From Novosphingobium resinovorum (GTDB lineage: Bacteria; Pseudomonadota; Alphaproteobacteria; Sphingomonadales; Sphingomonadaceae): a stretch of DNA of 64,000 nt. Position numbers and translations under genes: made by a program. Below are positions 16,311 through 25,151 of this stretch, in pieces. Where the stretch lies: positions 1-64,000 of the forward strand of contig NZ_CP017076.1 of NCBI RefSeq assembly GCF_001742225.1, given 5' to 3'. Every line of letters begins with the position of its first letter. Position 1 is the stretch's first letter. The notes under the pieces are model-generated. The model did no database searches and was not told the DNA's origin. It was given only the letters and a program-made list of their open reading frames with translations.

Positions 16311-18251
16311 ATGAAGTTCTCCTCGCCCTGCAAGCTCGCCAGTGCTCTCTTCCTCGGTGCCGGAGCCGGTGCCCTGTTCGCCGCCGCGCCTGCGCTCGCC
16401 GCGCCTGGATATAAGCGTTACGTGTTGGGCGATGTCGATGCGTCCGCCGCCACGACGCACGAAGGCGGGCTGCTGCTGATGGGCGGCGGCGATCGCAACA
16501 ACGATGCCATGAAGTGGTTCTTCGGCCATGCGGGCGGCGGCCATATCGTCATCCTGCGCGCCTCGCTGGGCGGCCAGATCGGCGAGGAATTCTACAAGCA
16601 GATCGGCGGCATCCGCTCTGCCGAGACCTTCGTATTTACCGACCGCAAGGCCGCCTACGATCCGAAGATTATCGCCGCGCTGCGCCGCGCCGACGGCATC
16701 TTCATCGCGGGCGGCGACCAGTCACGCTATGTCCGGTACTGGCGCGGCACCCCCGTGGCAGAGGCGCTGGACGCCCATGTCGCGTCGGGCAAGCCGCTGG
16801 GCGGCACCAGCGCGGGCCTCGCGATGCTGGGCGAGAAGCTCTACGGCGCGATGGACGGCGGCAGCATCACCAGCGCCGAGGCCCTGCCCGACCCGCACGG
16901 GTCAGCCAACACGATCGAGAGCGATTTCCTCCACCTCGCCGCGCTCAAGGGCGTGATCACCGACACCCATTTCAAGGAGCGCGACCGGCTGGGGCGCCTG
17001 TTTGCCTTCCTCGCCAAGGCGCAGGTCGGGCGGGCGCCGGACGATCCGGCGCTGCTCGGCCTCGGCGTCGATGAAAGCGCAGCGATCGCGGTGGAGGCGG
17101 ACGGCAGCGGGCGCATCTACGCCACCGCGCCCGATGGCGGCGCATGGCTGGTCAACGGGGACGGCCTGCGCGGCACAGCGACCAGCGGGCCACTGCAGGC
17201 CCATCGCGTGCGCGTGACCGGAATCGGTGCAGGCTCTGTCGTGCACCTGCCCTCGGGCAAGGTCGATGCGCCGACGTTCGTGCGCAACTATGCGGTGACG
17301 GGCGGCTCGCTGGTGCAGGTGCCGCTCTGGTCGCTCGCCATCCACGGCGGCGCCGGGGTGATCGAGCGCGGCGACCTGACGCCTGACAAGGAAAAGGCCT
17401 ATCGCGCCGGTCTGGATGCCGCCCTGCGCGCGGGCGCGGCAGTGCTCGACAAGGGCGGCGCCTCACTCGACGCCGTCGAAGCTGCGGTGCGGGTGCTGGA
17501 GGACGACCCTATGTTCAACGCCGGGCGCGGCGCAGTGTTCACTGCCGAGGGCCGCAACGAACTCGATTCCGCGATCATGGACGGCGCCACGCTGAAAGCC
17601 GGTGCCGTGGCGGGGATCACCCGCACCCGCCACCCGGTAGACGCGGCGCGCGCAGTGATGGACCATAGCCCGCACGTAATGCTGATGGGCGCGGGCGCCG
17701 ATGCCTTTTCGAAAGATCAGGGGCTGGAGCAGGTCGATCCCTCATGGTTCCGCACCGAGGCGCGCTGGCAGCAGTTCCTGACGTGGAAAAAGACGCATCA
17801 GGCCGCGCTTGACCGTACTCACCTGTTCGGCACCGTAGGCGCGGTGGCGCTGGACGCGGACGGCAACCTTGCCGCCGCCACCTCCACTGGCGGCATGAAC
17901 GGCAAGCGCTGGGGCCGCGTGGGCGATTCGCCGATCATCGGCGCGGGTACGTATGCAAAGAACGGCCAGTGCGCGGTTTCCGCCACCGGCTCGGGCGAAT
18001 ACTTCATCCGCGAAAGCGCTGCGCGGCAAGTCTGCGACCGGGTCGGCTATCTGAAGCAGCCGCTGGCCGAGGCCGCGCAGGCGACGATCATGGCGGTGGG
18101 CGCGATCGGCGGCGACGGCGGGCTGATCGCCATGGGGTCGGATGGCGCCCCTGCGTTTGCCATCAACGACCTTGGCATGTATCGTGGGCGCATTGCCGCA
18201 GGCGGTACGGCCGCAACGGCGATCTACGCGGATGAACGACCGGGAGATTGA
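16311..18251 (+). CDS. exported cyanophycinase fused to isoaspartyl peptidase/L-asparaginase
   Basis: 646 residues, two enzymes in one chain. Residues 1-31 form a signal peptide. About 40-340 is a peptidase S51 cyanophycinase domain: GGDQ at 134-137, the nucleophile elbow GGTSAGLA (Ser167), and DTHFKERDRLGRL (His220). About 341-640 is a plant-type asparaginase Ntn hydrolase: IHGGAGVI at 344, NAGRGAVFTAEG, and the autocleavage site Gly507-Thr508 in FGTVGAVALD, then GRVGDSPIIGAGTYA. Cyanophycinase releases beta-Asp-Arg dipeptides and the second fold splits isoaspartyl dipeptides, so the fusion fits complete periplasmic breakdown. Start at 16311 begins the signal peptide; the frame is open to 16134 without homology. 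Family assignments are firm; the actual substrate is inferred. Confidence 0.92.
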   Translation: MKFSSPCKLASALFLGAGAGALFAAAPALAAPGYKRYVLGDVDASAATTHEGGLLLMGGGDRNNDAMKWFFGHAGGGHIVILRASLGGQIGEEFYKQIGGIRSAETFVFTDRKAAYDPKIIAALRRADGIFIAGGDQSRYVRYWRGTPVAEALDAHVASGKPLGGTSAGLAMLGEKLYGAMDGGSITSAEALPDPHGSANTIESDFLHLAALKGVITDTHFKERDRLGRLFAFLAKAQVGRAPDDPALLGLGVDESAAIAVEADGSGRIYATAPDGGAWLVNGDGLRGTATSGPLQAHRVRVTGIGAGSVVHLPSGKVDAPTFVRNYAVTGGSLVQVPLWSLAIHGGAGVIERGDLTPDKEKAYRAGLDAALRAGAAVLDKGGASLDAVEAAVRVLEDDPMFNAGRGAVFTAEGRNELDSAIMDGATLKAGAVAGITRTRHPVDAARAVMDHSPHVMLMGAGADAFSKDQGLEQVDPSWFRTEARWQQFLTWKKTHQAALDRTHLFGTVGAVALDADGNLAAATSTGGMNGKRWGRVGDSPIIGAGTYAKNGQCAVSATGSGEYFIRESAARQVCDRVGYLKQPLAEAAQATIMAVGAIGGDGGLIAMGSDGAPAFAINDLGMYRGRIAAGGTAATAIYADERPGD

Positions 18252-18696
18252 CTTGCAATCCGGCGTCCGGCTTGACGAAACCGACGAAAGCCTGCTGGCC
18301 CTGCTCCGGCGGGACGCCCGCCTGCCGATCGCGCAACTAGCCAAGGAACTGACGATCCCGCGCGGCCAGCTCTACTCGCGCCTTGCCCGGCTGGAAGAGG
18401 CGGGCATCGTCGCGGGCTATACCGTGCGGCTGGGCGAGGCTTATGCCGCAGGCCGCATCCGCGCCCACATGATGATCAAGACCGCCCCGCGCTGGCATCG
18501 CGAGGTGGAAAGCGCGCTGGAACATATTGCGCGGGTGCAGGCCGTCCACGCGATCAGCGGCGAATATGATATCATCGCCATGCTGGAGGCAGAAGACAGC
18601 CGCCATCTGAACGACCTGATCGACGATATCGGCATGCTGGAAGGGATCGAGCGGACCAGCACCAGCGTGATCCTGGCGACCAAGCTGGAGCGGTAG
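18232..18696 (+). CDS. Lrp/AsnC-family transcriptional regulator
   Basis: 154 residues. N-terminal winged HTH at about 15-65 (DETDESLLALLRRDARLPIA, then LAKELTIPRGQLYSRLARLE and AGIVAGYTVRLG), then the C-terminal RAM/AsnC effector domain (VQAVHAISGEYDIIAMLE). The ATG lies inside the 3' end of the fusion enzyme (20-base overlap), so it is co-translated with it. Lrp/AsnC proteins sense amino acids, matching Asp/Arg release by the upstream enzyme. Confidence 0.9.
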   Translation: MNDREIDLQSGVRLDETDESLLALLRRDARLPIAQLAKELTIPRGQLYSRLARLEEAGIVAGYTVRLGEAYAAGRIRAHMMIKTAPRWHREVESALEHIARVQAVHAISGEYDIIAMLEAEDSRHLNDLIDDIGMLEGIERTSTSVILATKLER

Positions 18697-19350
18697 GAGC
18701 ATTGCCTAGGTGTTTAAAATCCTCTTTCGAGGAGGAACCCCTCCGACTTCAATCAGATACTGGCTTGAGCCCCGCCTCGTGATCCTACCGGCGTCAGCCG
18801 GTCAGTCATTCAGATCGGGAAGGGCGGCAATTACTAGTTATATCGCCGGAACCTGTCATTCTGGAATCGGTCAGGCCAAGGCATCATGAACGGGAAAGCT
18901 GCCGGTCCTCACCTGGTAGCGCAAAATTCGCTGCTGAACGACCGGGAAGGGTCGGACTTAAAAAAAACTCGCCTTTCTTACGGCTGTAGAGGCTTTGCTA
19001 CATTGTGGCCGAAAGGGTGGGTTTCAGTGCGGTTGAACCGGTTCGTGGGACCAAGCTGGCACTCACGATACTGCTGAATGGCGCGAACCGGTATAATCTC
19101 ACCGGTCCTACCTGCCGCTCTACAAACTGCGGCTGTAAAACTAGCCGATCCTGATCAGTCTGAGCCTAGTGCCAAGACGGAAGCGATCCGTAGTAGGCTG
19201 GCAAGCCCGAGCCATCGAACACGAAGACCTTGATCACCGCGGTCACCCGAAGGCGGCCATACTATCGCCTGCGCGAGTTGGAATGGTGCGGCGGCCTGAC
19301 AAACTACATCGACATCCATTTCTGAAAGCGGCCCATCGGCATGGCCCGGC
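18697..19350. other. 654-bp stretch without a supportable gene
   Basis: Only short frames without homology. It contains the second copy of the dispersed 40-base motif (18916-18955) and several small inverted repeats (for example ccggcgtcagccgg near 18788). Looks like decayed DNA between two operons. Confidence 0.5.
18916..18955 (+). repeat. dispersed non-coding motif, copy 2
   Basis: Ungapped 33/40 match to 2703-2742, in the same orientation, in a gene-free stretch downstream of the Lrp gene. Confidence 0.5.
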
Positions 19351-20127
19351 TCATCCGGGAACGTGCAGGCGGGCGAAGTCGCCTTCGATCGAGCGGTCCA
19401 GCATCTCCCGATATTCTGCAAAATAGAGCATGTCGGGCGTGATCAGGCCAAGCGGTGCGTCCTCCCCATCGCGCAGTTTGCGCAAGGCGATGGGCGCAGC
19501 GGCCGGCACCAGCTGCGAGCCATGGCCCACTTCGAGGGTCGTCAGGATGCCGAACAGTCCGCCATCGATCGTCGGGCGCGACAGGATGGCGAGGCGGTAC
19601 TGCCCCTGCTCGTTGGTGACGAGATAGATGTGGCCCGAGAGGTTGGGCATGGAAATCTGACCGGCCTGCTCGAACCGGGAATCCGAACGGCCCGATTCAG
19701 CAAAGCCGAGGCAGGCTCTCTCCGCAACCCAGCGGATCGTCGTCAGGTATGCGAACAGGCCGCCTGCGGTGCCGAAGCTGGGCCGGACGGTGAGATAGCA
19801 TCCCTCCAGCCAGGTCACGGCCGAGCGGGCGTAAGCCCCCATCGCCTCGGGCGCGACGTCACCGCCGGTCGGCGCCACTGGCGCAGAGCCGGGACGAAGG
19901 CTGACGCCCAGCGCTTCCTCGATCCGCAGGAGTGTGGCGAGCGTGAAGGCCCGTTTGCCCGCCAGAGCTTTTTCCAGCGTCGATAGGCTGATGCGCGCCA
20001 TGTCCGCCAGCGCCTGGCGCGACAAACGGCGCCGGGCGATTTCCTCGCGTACGCGCCGCGCGGTCTCGGCGCTTTCTACTGAGAGGCCCTCGGCGTCTGG
20101 CCGGTCATCTCCTAGGGTCGTGTCCAT
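19351..20127 (-). CDS. XRE-family transcriptional regulator of the sortase module
   Basis: 258 residues. HTH of the XRE/Cro type at about 30-85 (REEIARRRLSRQALADMARI, STLEKALAGKRAFTLATLLR, IEEALGV). The C-terminal 150 residues (SAVTWLEGCYLTVRPSFG, GHIYLVTNEQGQYRLAILSR) form a sensor-like domain I cannot name. Start at 20127 (MDTTLGDD) was preferred because upstream codons run into the repeat array at 20131-20160. Divergent from the vWA/sortase pair. Confidence 0.82.
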   Translation of the reverse strand: MDTTLGDDRPDAEGLSVESAETARRVREEIARRRLSRQALADMARISLSTLEKALAGKRAFTLATLLRIEEALGVSLRPGSAPVAPTGGDVAPEAMGAYARSAVTWLEGCYLTVRPSFGTAGGLFAYLTTIRWVAERACLGFAESGRSDSRFEQAGQISMPNLSGHIYLVTNEQGQYRLAILSRPTIDGGLFGILTTLEVGHGSQLVPAAAPIALRKLRDGEDAPLGLITPDMLYFAEYREMLDRSIEGDFARLHVPG

Positions 20128-20130
20128 GCG

Positions 20131-20160
20131 TACATATGCGCACATATCCGCACATTGCGT
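20131..20160. promoter_or_regulatory. three phased 10-bp direct repeats before the XRE gene
   Basis: tacatatgcg, cacatatccg and cacattgcgt follow one another exactly. The acat cores start at 20132, 20142 and 20152, one per helical turn, just upstream of the XRE start codon (20127). This fits an autoregulatory site with cooperative binding, also positioned to control the divergent sortase-substrate gene. Confidence 0.5.
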
Positions 20161-20283
20161 CAATCCTTCCGCTAGTTTGCGTCGCCGTGCGCAAGGCTCG
20201 GCAGGAACCGGCTGAAACTGCTCGTGGCTGTGTGCACCGCCCTGCGCATAGAGGGTGGGCTCCCCAGTCGCAGGAGCCATCCG

Positions 20284-22431
20284 ATGCCGCATTCACTCTC
20301 TCTCCGTCGCGCCCTGATCCCCGCCGCCGTGCTGGCCTTCGGGGCTCCCATTGCGCTTGCCGTTGACGCAACCACCGTGGCCGCTGCCGACGAGAGCGCC
20401 TCCGACGACGCTTCGGGCGATGAGGGGCCCGCCACCGGCACCCTGATGCTGCGTGGCCAAGGCATCGTCCGGAGCATGCCCGCCGTGCGCCTCGGCACCG
20501 ACATCGACGTGACCGTGACCGGTCAGACGGCCCGCGTGCGCGTGGTCCAGGCGTTCCGCAACACCTCGGGCAAGTGGATGGAGGCCAGCTACCTTTATCC
20601 ACTGCCGCAGGACGGTGCGGTGGATTCGCTCAGGATGGTGGTAGGCCAGCGCGTGATCGTCGGCCACATAGAGCCCCGCGAAAAGGCCCGCGCCACTTAC
20701 GAGGCGGCGAAAGCGAGCGGGCGCAAGGCGGGCCTCGTCGAGCAGCAGCGACCCAACATGTTCACCACCATGGTCGCCAACGTCGGCCCGGGCGAGACGG
20801 TGCTGATCGCTATCGAGTACCAGGCCCCGGTAGGCCAGGCCAACGGCACCTTCTCGCTCCGACTGCCGCTGATCGCCGGCCCGCGTTATACACCGCCGCA
20901 CACGCTGGGAACGGTGGATGCCGTGGCCGATGCTAATGCCGTCACCGCCGCCCCGGTGCTCACTCCGGGACTTGGAGAAACGGTCAACCCGACGTCGATT
21001 GCGATCCGTCTCGCCCCCGGTTTCGAGGTCGCCAACCTCATCAGCCGCTACCACCGCGTCAATATCACCGGTCCACTCGGCGATCGCACGATCAAGCTGG
21101 ACGGCAGAGTCCCGGCGGACCGGGACTTCGTTCTGGAATGGCGCTCCGCCTCCGCCGATCCGACACTTGGCCTGTTTGCGCAGCATACCGCCAAGGGCGA
21201 TTACGTGATGGCCTCGGTGACCCCGCCCGCCGACACCTCCTCGCTGCCGACACCTCCGCGCGAGATGGTGTTCGTGATCGACAACAGCGGCTCGATGGGC
21301 GGCGATTCGATGGAAGAGGCCAAGGCCAGCCTGCTCCATGCGCTGGGTACGCTGCGACCGCAGGACCACTTCAACGTGATCCGCTTCGACGATACTATGA
21401 CTCGGCTGTTCGACCACAGCGTCGCCGCCACGCCTGACCAGGTCGATCTCGCCCGGCGCTTCGCCGGATCGCTGGAGGCGCAGGGCGGAACGGAGATGCT
21501 GCCCGCGCTCAAGGCGGCGCTGGCGGATGCCGCGACCGGTGGCGGGAGCGATCCATCCATCCTGCGCCAGATCGTGTTCCTGACCGACGGGGAAATCTCC
21601 AACGAGCGCGAGATGGTAGCCGCGATCGGCGCCGATGGGGGCCGCAGCCATGTCTTCATGGTCGGTATAGGCTCGGCGCCAAACGACTACCTGATGGAGC
21701 GCATGTCGACGATCGGCGGGGGGCTCTACACGCATATCGGCGCCTCGGGGGAAGTCACCGCCAAGATGATGCCGCTGCTCGACGTGCTCAGCCATCCCGC
21801 AGTGCGCGACCTCTCCGTGCGGGTTGAAGGCGGTTCGCTCGAGCTCACCCCCTCGCGCCTTCCGGACGTCTATGCCGGCAGGCCGCTGGTGCTGGTGGGG
21901 CGTACCGACCACCTTTCGGGCACCCTGACCGTGAGCGGCACGATCGGCGGCAAGGCGTGGGAGCGACGTGTCGATCTGGCGAGCGCTCTGCCTAGCCCGG
22001 CCATAGAAAAAGTCTGGGCCCGCAGCCGCATCAGCGACATCGAGGCAGACCGCGCGCTCGGCAAACTGGAAGACGAACAGGCCGATGCCGAAGTCGAACG
22101 GATCGGCATGGAAAGCACCATCGTCACCAGTCGCACCAGCCTCGTCGCGGTCGACGAAACACCGTCTCGGCCCGCCGGCGCCCGTCTGACGCGTGAGGAA
22201 CTGCCGATCAACCTTCCGGCGGGCTGGGACTTCGACACTCTCTTCGGCCAGGGTGCTGCTTCGGACGTCGCTGATCCACAAGGTTCGGGCGATAGCGCCG
22301 CGATGCAGGCTGCGGCGCTGGAACTGCCCCAGACAGGCACCGGTTTTCTCGGTCTGCTCGGCCGGGGCCTAGCCCTCTTGCTCGCGAGCCTTGCCGGTTT
22401 CGCCTGCCTGCTGCGCCAGAGGGCGGCGTGA
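20284..22431 (+). CDS. VIT/vWA protein with C-terminal sortase signal
   Basis: 715 residues, matching the marine-proteobacterial sortase-target family. Signal peptide at 1-26, VIT domain at about 55-190 (VTGQTARVRVVQAFRNTSGKW, EPREKARATYEAAKASGRKAG), vWA domain from about 320 with a full MIDAS (FVIDNSGSMGGDS) and FLTDGEISNE. The end is a textbook sorting signal: LPQTG at about 681-685, hydrophobic stretch, RQR tail. Start at 20284 follows from the signal peptide. The sortase gene overlaps its stop. Exported, probably processed at LPQTG by that sortase. Confidence 0.92.
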   Translation: MPHSLSLRRALIPAAVLAFGAPIALAVDATTVAAADESASDDASGDEGPATGTLMLRGQGIVRSMPAVRLGTDIDVTVTGQTARVRVVQAFRNTSGKWMEASYLYPLPQDGAVDSLRMVVGQRVIVGHIEPREKARATYEAAKASGRKAGLVEQQRPNMFTTMVANVGPGETVLIAIEYQAPVGQANGTFSLRLPLIAGPRYTPPHTLGTVDAVADANAVTAAPVLTPGLGETVNPTSIAIRLAPGFEVANLISRYHRVNITGPLGDRTIKLDGRVPADRDFVLEWRSASADPTLGLFAQHTAKGDYVMASVTPPADTSSLPTPPREMVFVIDNSGSMGGDSMEEAKASLLHALGTLRPQDHFNVIRFDDTMTRLFDHSVAATPDQVDLARRFAGSLEAQGGTEMLPALKAALADAATGGGSDPSILRQIVFLTDGEISNEREMVAAIGADGGRSHVFMVGIGSAPNDYLMERMSTIGGGLYTHIGASGEVTAKMMPLLDVLSHPAVRDLSVRVEGGSLELTPSRLPDVYAGRPLVLVGRTDHLSGTLTVSGTIGGKAWERRVDLASALPSPAIEKVWARSRISDIEADRALGKLEDEQADAEVERIGMESTIVTSRTSLVAVDETPSRPAGARLTREELPINLPAGWDFDTLFGQGAASDVADPQGSGDSAAMQAAALELPQTGTGFLGLLGRGLALLLASLAGFACLLRQRAA

Positions 22432-23039
22432 GCCGCGCCGGCAAGCTTGCGCGCCGTTCGAAAGAGGCCCTTTGCGGGCACGGCGTCGCGGCGACCCTGT
22501 TGCTGGCGTTATGCCTGGGCGGAATGGTCGAAATCGGCAGGGGGCTGTACATACCCACCAAGGCAGCGGTCGCACAAGAACTGCTGGACCATGCCTTCGA
22601 GGCGAGTCTTGTCGACCACCGGCCCCGCAGGCCCTGGCCCTGGGCCGATACCGCGCCGGTCGCGCGTCTATCTGTTGCAAGGCTGGGCGTGACGCGCATC
22701 GTTCTCGGCGGAGGATCGGGCCAAGCCCTCGCTTTCGGCCCGACGCTGCTCCCGGCCGGGGCAATGCCAGGGCACGCCGGCACCGCCGTTATAGCCGCTC
22801 ACCGCGACACACATTTCAGATTTCTGCATGACATGCGCACAGGTGATTTTGTCACCCTTCAGACGCGCGAGGGGGCGCTGCTGCGCTACCGAGTGACCGG
22901 TACGAGCATCGTGCGGTGGGACCGCTATGCTCCGCCGGATGATTCAATGGGCGAACGGCTTGACCTTGCGACCTGCTATCCTTTCGACGCGATCCGCAGC
23001 GGTCCTTGGCGCTATGTTGTCCATACCGAGTCGCTGTAA
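22428..23039 (+). CDS. Gram-negative (class GN) sortase
   Basis: 203 residues from a GTG overlapping the vWA gene stop. One N-terminal membrane helix at about 20-40, then the sortase beta-barrel with the catalytic set: His125 in AAHRDTHF, Cys183 in ATCYPFD and Arg195 in SGPWRYVV. Transpeptidase that cuts LPxTG-like signals; here the only visible substrate is the upstream protein. About 50 bp further on an IS66 element begins. Confidence 0.92.
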   Translation: MSRAGKLARRSKEALCGHGVAATLLLALCLGGMVEIGRGLYIPTKAAVAQELLDHAFEASLVDHRPRRPWPWADTAPVARLSVARLGVTRIVLGGGSGQALAFGPTLLPAGAMPGHAGTAVIAAHRDTHFRFLHDMRTGDFVTLQTREGALLRYRVTGTSIVRWDRYAPPDDSMGERLDLATCYPFDAIRSGPWRYVVHTESL

Positions 23040-23099
23040 ATGCCTTCCTTCCCGTACCGTTTACACCTAGCGCCCCAGATTTGATCGTAAGCGATGTTC

Positions 23100-24469
23100 T
23101 CAACCCACGGCGGTCCAGGGCATGAGATCGCTAACGGCGTTTGTTGGATGACCCTTAGCGAGCTTGGTGAGCGCCTCGGTCAGCCAGGTATGCGGGTTGA
23201 TGCCGGCGATCTTGCAGTTTTCGACCAGCGTGGCGATGACCGCCCAGTTGTCGCCGCCCTCGCCAGAGCCTGCGAAGAGCGCGTTCTTGCGATTGAGAGC
23301 CAGCGGACGGATCGACCGCTCGACGGTGTGGGAATCCATCTCGACGCGGCCGTCATCGAGGAACAGTGACAGGCCGGGCCAGCGGGTGAGCGCGTAGCGG
23401 ATGGCATCGGCGAGCTTGCTTTTGGCGCTGACCTGACGAAGTCGTGCCTCGAGGTAGATGTGCAGATCATCCACGATGACGCGTGCCTGTTCGGCGCGCA
23501 CGGCGCGGCGGTGCTCTGCCGAGGTGCTGCGAACCTCGTCCTCGATTGCGTAGAGCATGGCGACCCGGCGCAGTACCTCGGTCGCGACCGGTGAGCTATC
23601 GGCCAACTCGTAGAATTTACGCCTCACATGTGCCCAGCAGAAAGCCAGGCTCACCTGCTGTCGGCGCTTGGCCAGGGCGGCATAGCCGCCAAAGCCATCG
23701 ACCTGCAGGATGCCGGCGAAGTCGCCCAGATGTGTTTCCGCCCGCTCGCCCTTGCGGTCGGGTGCATAAACATAGGCCACCATGGGCGGACCATCACCAC
23801 CCCACGGTCGATCGTCGCGGGCATAGGCCCAGAGCTGGCCGGTCTTGGTCCGGCCCCGACCTGGATCGAGCACCGGTGCGGTCGTCTCGTCAGCAAACAG
23901 CCGCTCGGATCGTCGCAATCGCTCCAGGATATGATCGCGCAAGGGGCGCAAATACCAGGCCGCCCGGCCCACCCAGTCCGCCAGGGTCGAGCGATCCAGC
24001 TGGATGCCCTGACGGGCGTAGATTTGCGCCTGACGGTAAAGCGGAAGGTGATCGGCACGACGTCGAGACGCTCGGCTACGTCCTCACCGATCTGGTGGAG
24101 CGCGCCGCGACAGCACGGGCATGCCTTATCTTCGATGTCGACGACCTGTTCGATCCGCTCCAGATGAGCAGGCAGCGAGCCCCGGTTGGCCTTGCGCGGG
24201 CGATCCGCAGGTGCCCTGTTTGCCTTGTCCAGGGCGTGCTGGGCCTCGGCGAGAGCGGTCTCGACCTCCTCAAGGGCAAGCTCGAACTGATCGGGGTCGA
24301 GCCGCTCGGAACGGCGGCCGAACCGGTGCCGTTGCAGGGCTTCGATGATCGCCTTCAGGCGCTCGACCTCGGCCTGGAAAAGTTTGAGCGCATCAAGCTC
24401 GCGGGCTTGTTTGAGTACGAGCGCGCGGAGCGCTTCGACGTCGCTGGGAAGGTCCGCTTCCATGAGCAT
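23100..24469 (-). pseudogene. tnpC: IS66 transposase TnpC with internal deletion
   Basis: The N-terminal part (LERLDPDQFELALEEVE, the zinc-finger CPCCRGALHQIGEDVAERLDVVP) is in one frame. The rest (LPLYRQAQIYARQGIQLDRS, then WYLRPLRDHILERLRRSERL, FADETTAPVLDPGRGRTKTG, QVDGFGGYAAL, DSHTVERSIRPLALNRKNAL) is in another. About 45-50 family residues are missing at the join near 24041-24055. The sequence there can encode both VPITFR and ADHLPLYR, so the deletion probably ran between short direct repeats. Not functional. Confidence 0.9.
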
Positions 24470-24500
24470 GCAGGCAGTGAATCAGGAGCAGAACCCCGCG

Positions 24501-24660
24501 TCAACCGGCAATCTGCGGTGCAATCGGGCGGCGTCCACCATGCACCCGGCGCCAGTCCAGACCCTCGAGCAAGGCACCCAGTTGGGCTGCTGTCAGGCGC
24601 ATCACGCCATCCTGGATCGCTGGCCACTTGAACCCGCCGGACTCCAGCCTCTTGTACCTC
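24501..24660 (-). pseudogene. tnpB: IS66 TnpB, C-terminal part
   Basis: Reads YKRLESGGFKWPAIQDG, then VMRLTAAQLGALLEGLDWRR, and ends PQIAG. It is the exact continuation of the TnpB N-terminal part that stops at 28052; the two are separated by the serine-recombinase element. Confidence 0.88.
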
Positions 24661-24706
24661 AGTCAGAAATGCAGGGATATCCCCGGCCTCGCCGCACCTT
24701 GTAACG

Positions 24707-25036
24707 GTGACCCATCCCTTTCATCCATATTCCGGACAGTGCGGCGTATGCATTGCGAAGCGCGGCAACCGGGCGGGCAAGCGGTGGCTGCTGCGATTTG
24801 ATGACGCCCAGATCTGCTCCGTTCCGCCGCAATGGACCGATGCGGCAACTCTTGATTTGGAGGTTGTCGCGGGAGGCGGGCGCGCCCTGTGCGGCCTTAC
24901 CGATCTGTTAGCGCTCAGCGAGCTGGTGGCCCAACTCATGTCTCAACGAACAGAGACGAGAGCGAAAAGGCGTAAGGGTAATTATGCCGCAAATGTAAAG
25001 GAAAAGACGCCGCAGATGCCATGGAGACTGCGCTGA
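24707..25036 (+). CDS. DUF5372-like small protein (Y4bD/Y4pK type)
   Basis: 109 residues from GTG. Begins MTHPFHPYSGQ and has FDDAQICSVPPQWTDAATLD and GGGRALCGLTDLLALSELV, the pattern I recall for rhizobial Y4bD-like/DUF5372 proteins encoded next to recombinases. The C-terminus is basic (ETRAKRRKG). Function unknown; position as first gene of the serine-recombinase element suggests an accessory role. Family name is from memory. Confidence 0.7.
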   Translation: MTHPFHPYSGQCGVCIAKRGNRAGKRWLLRFDDAQICSVPPQWTDAATLDLEVVAGGGRALCGLTDLLALSELVAQLMSQRTETRAKRRKGNYAANVKEKTPQMPWRLR

Positions 25037-25085
25037 GTGGCTGATTTATTTGCCATTTTTGGCCGAATCATATGCGTTCGCCGGC

Positions 25086-25124
25086 TTGACGATTTATTCA
25101 TATGCGGCATATTGTATATTACAA
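25086..25124 (+). promoter_or_regulatory. promoter and small palindrome before the HTH gene
   Basis: TTGACG at 25086-25091 and TATTGT at 25110-25115 with an 18-base spacer lie in an AT-rich patch 37 bases before the GTG. Overlapping it, ttgta-tat-tacaa (25112-25124) is a perfect 5+5 palindrome, a candidate operator for the HTH product. Confidence 0.5.
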
Positions 25125-25151
25125 CGATTAAGCTAAGGTTGGAGGCTGCAG

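Noticed and set aside
18886..19077. 63-codon frame containing the dispersed motif
   Set aside because: Overlaps a repeat-like non-coding sequence and has no protein-like character.
19155..19260. Possible IS66 TnpB-like peptide (IKVFVFDGSGL) on the minus strand
   Set aside because: Only about 12 residues resemble TnpB, and neither side continues the family pattern.
20293..22281. 662-codon open frame opposite the vWA gene
   Set aside because: Antisense shadow, His/Arg/Gly-rich, no motif.
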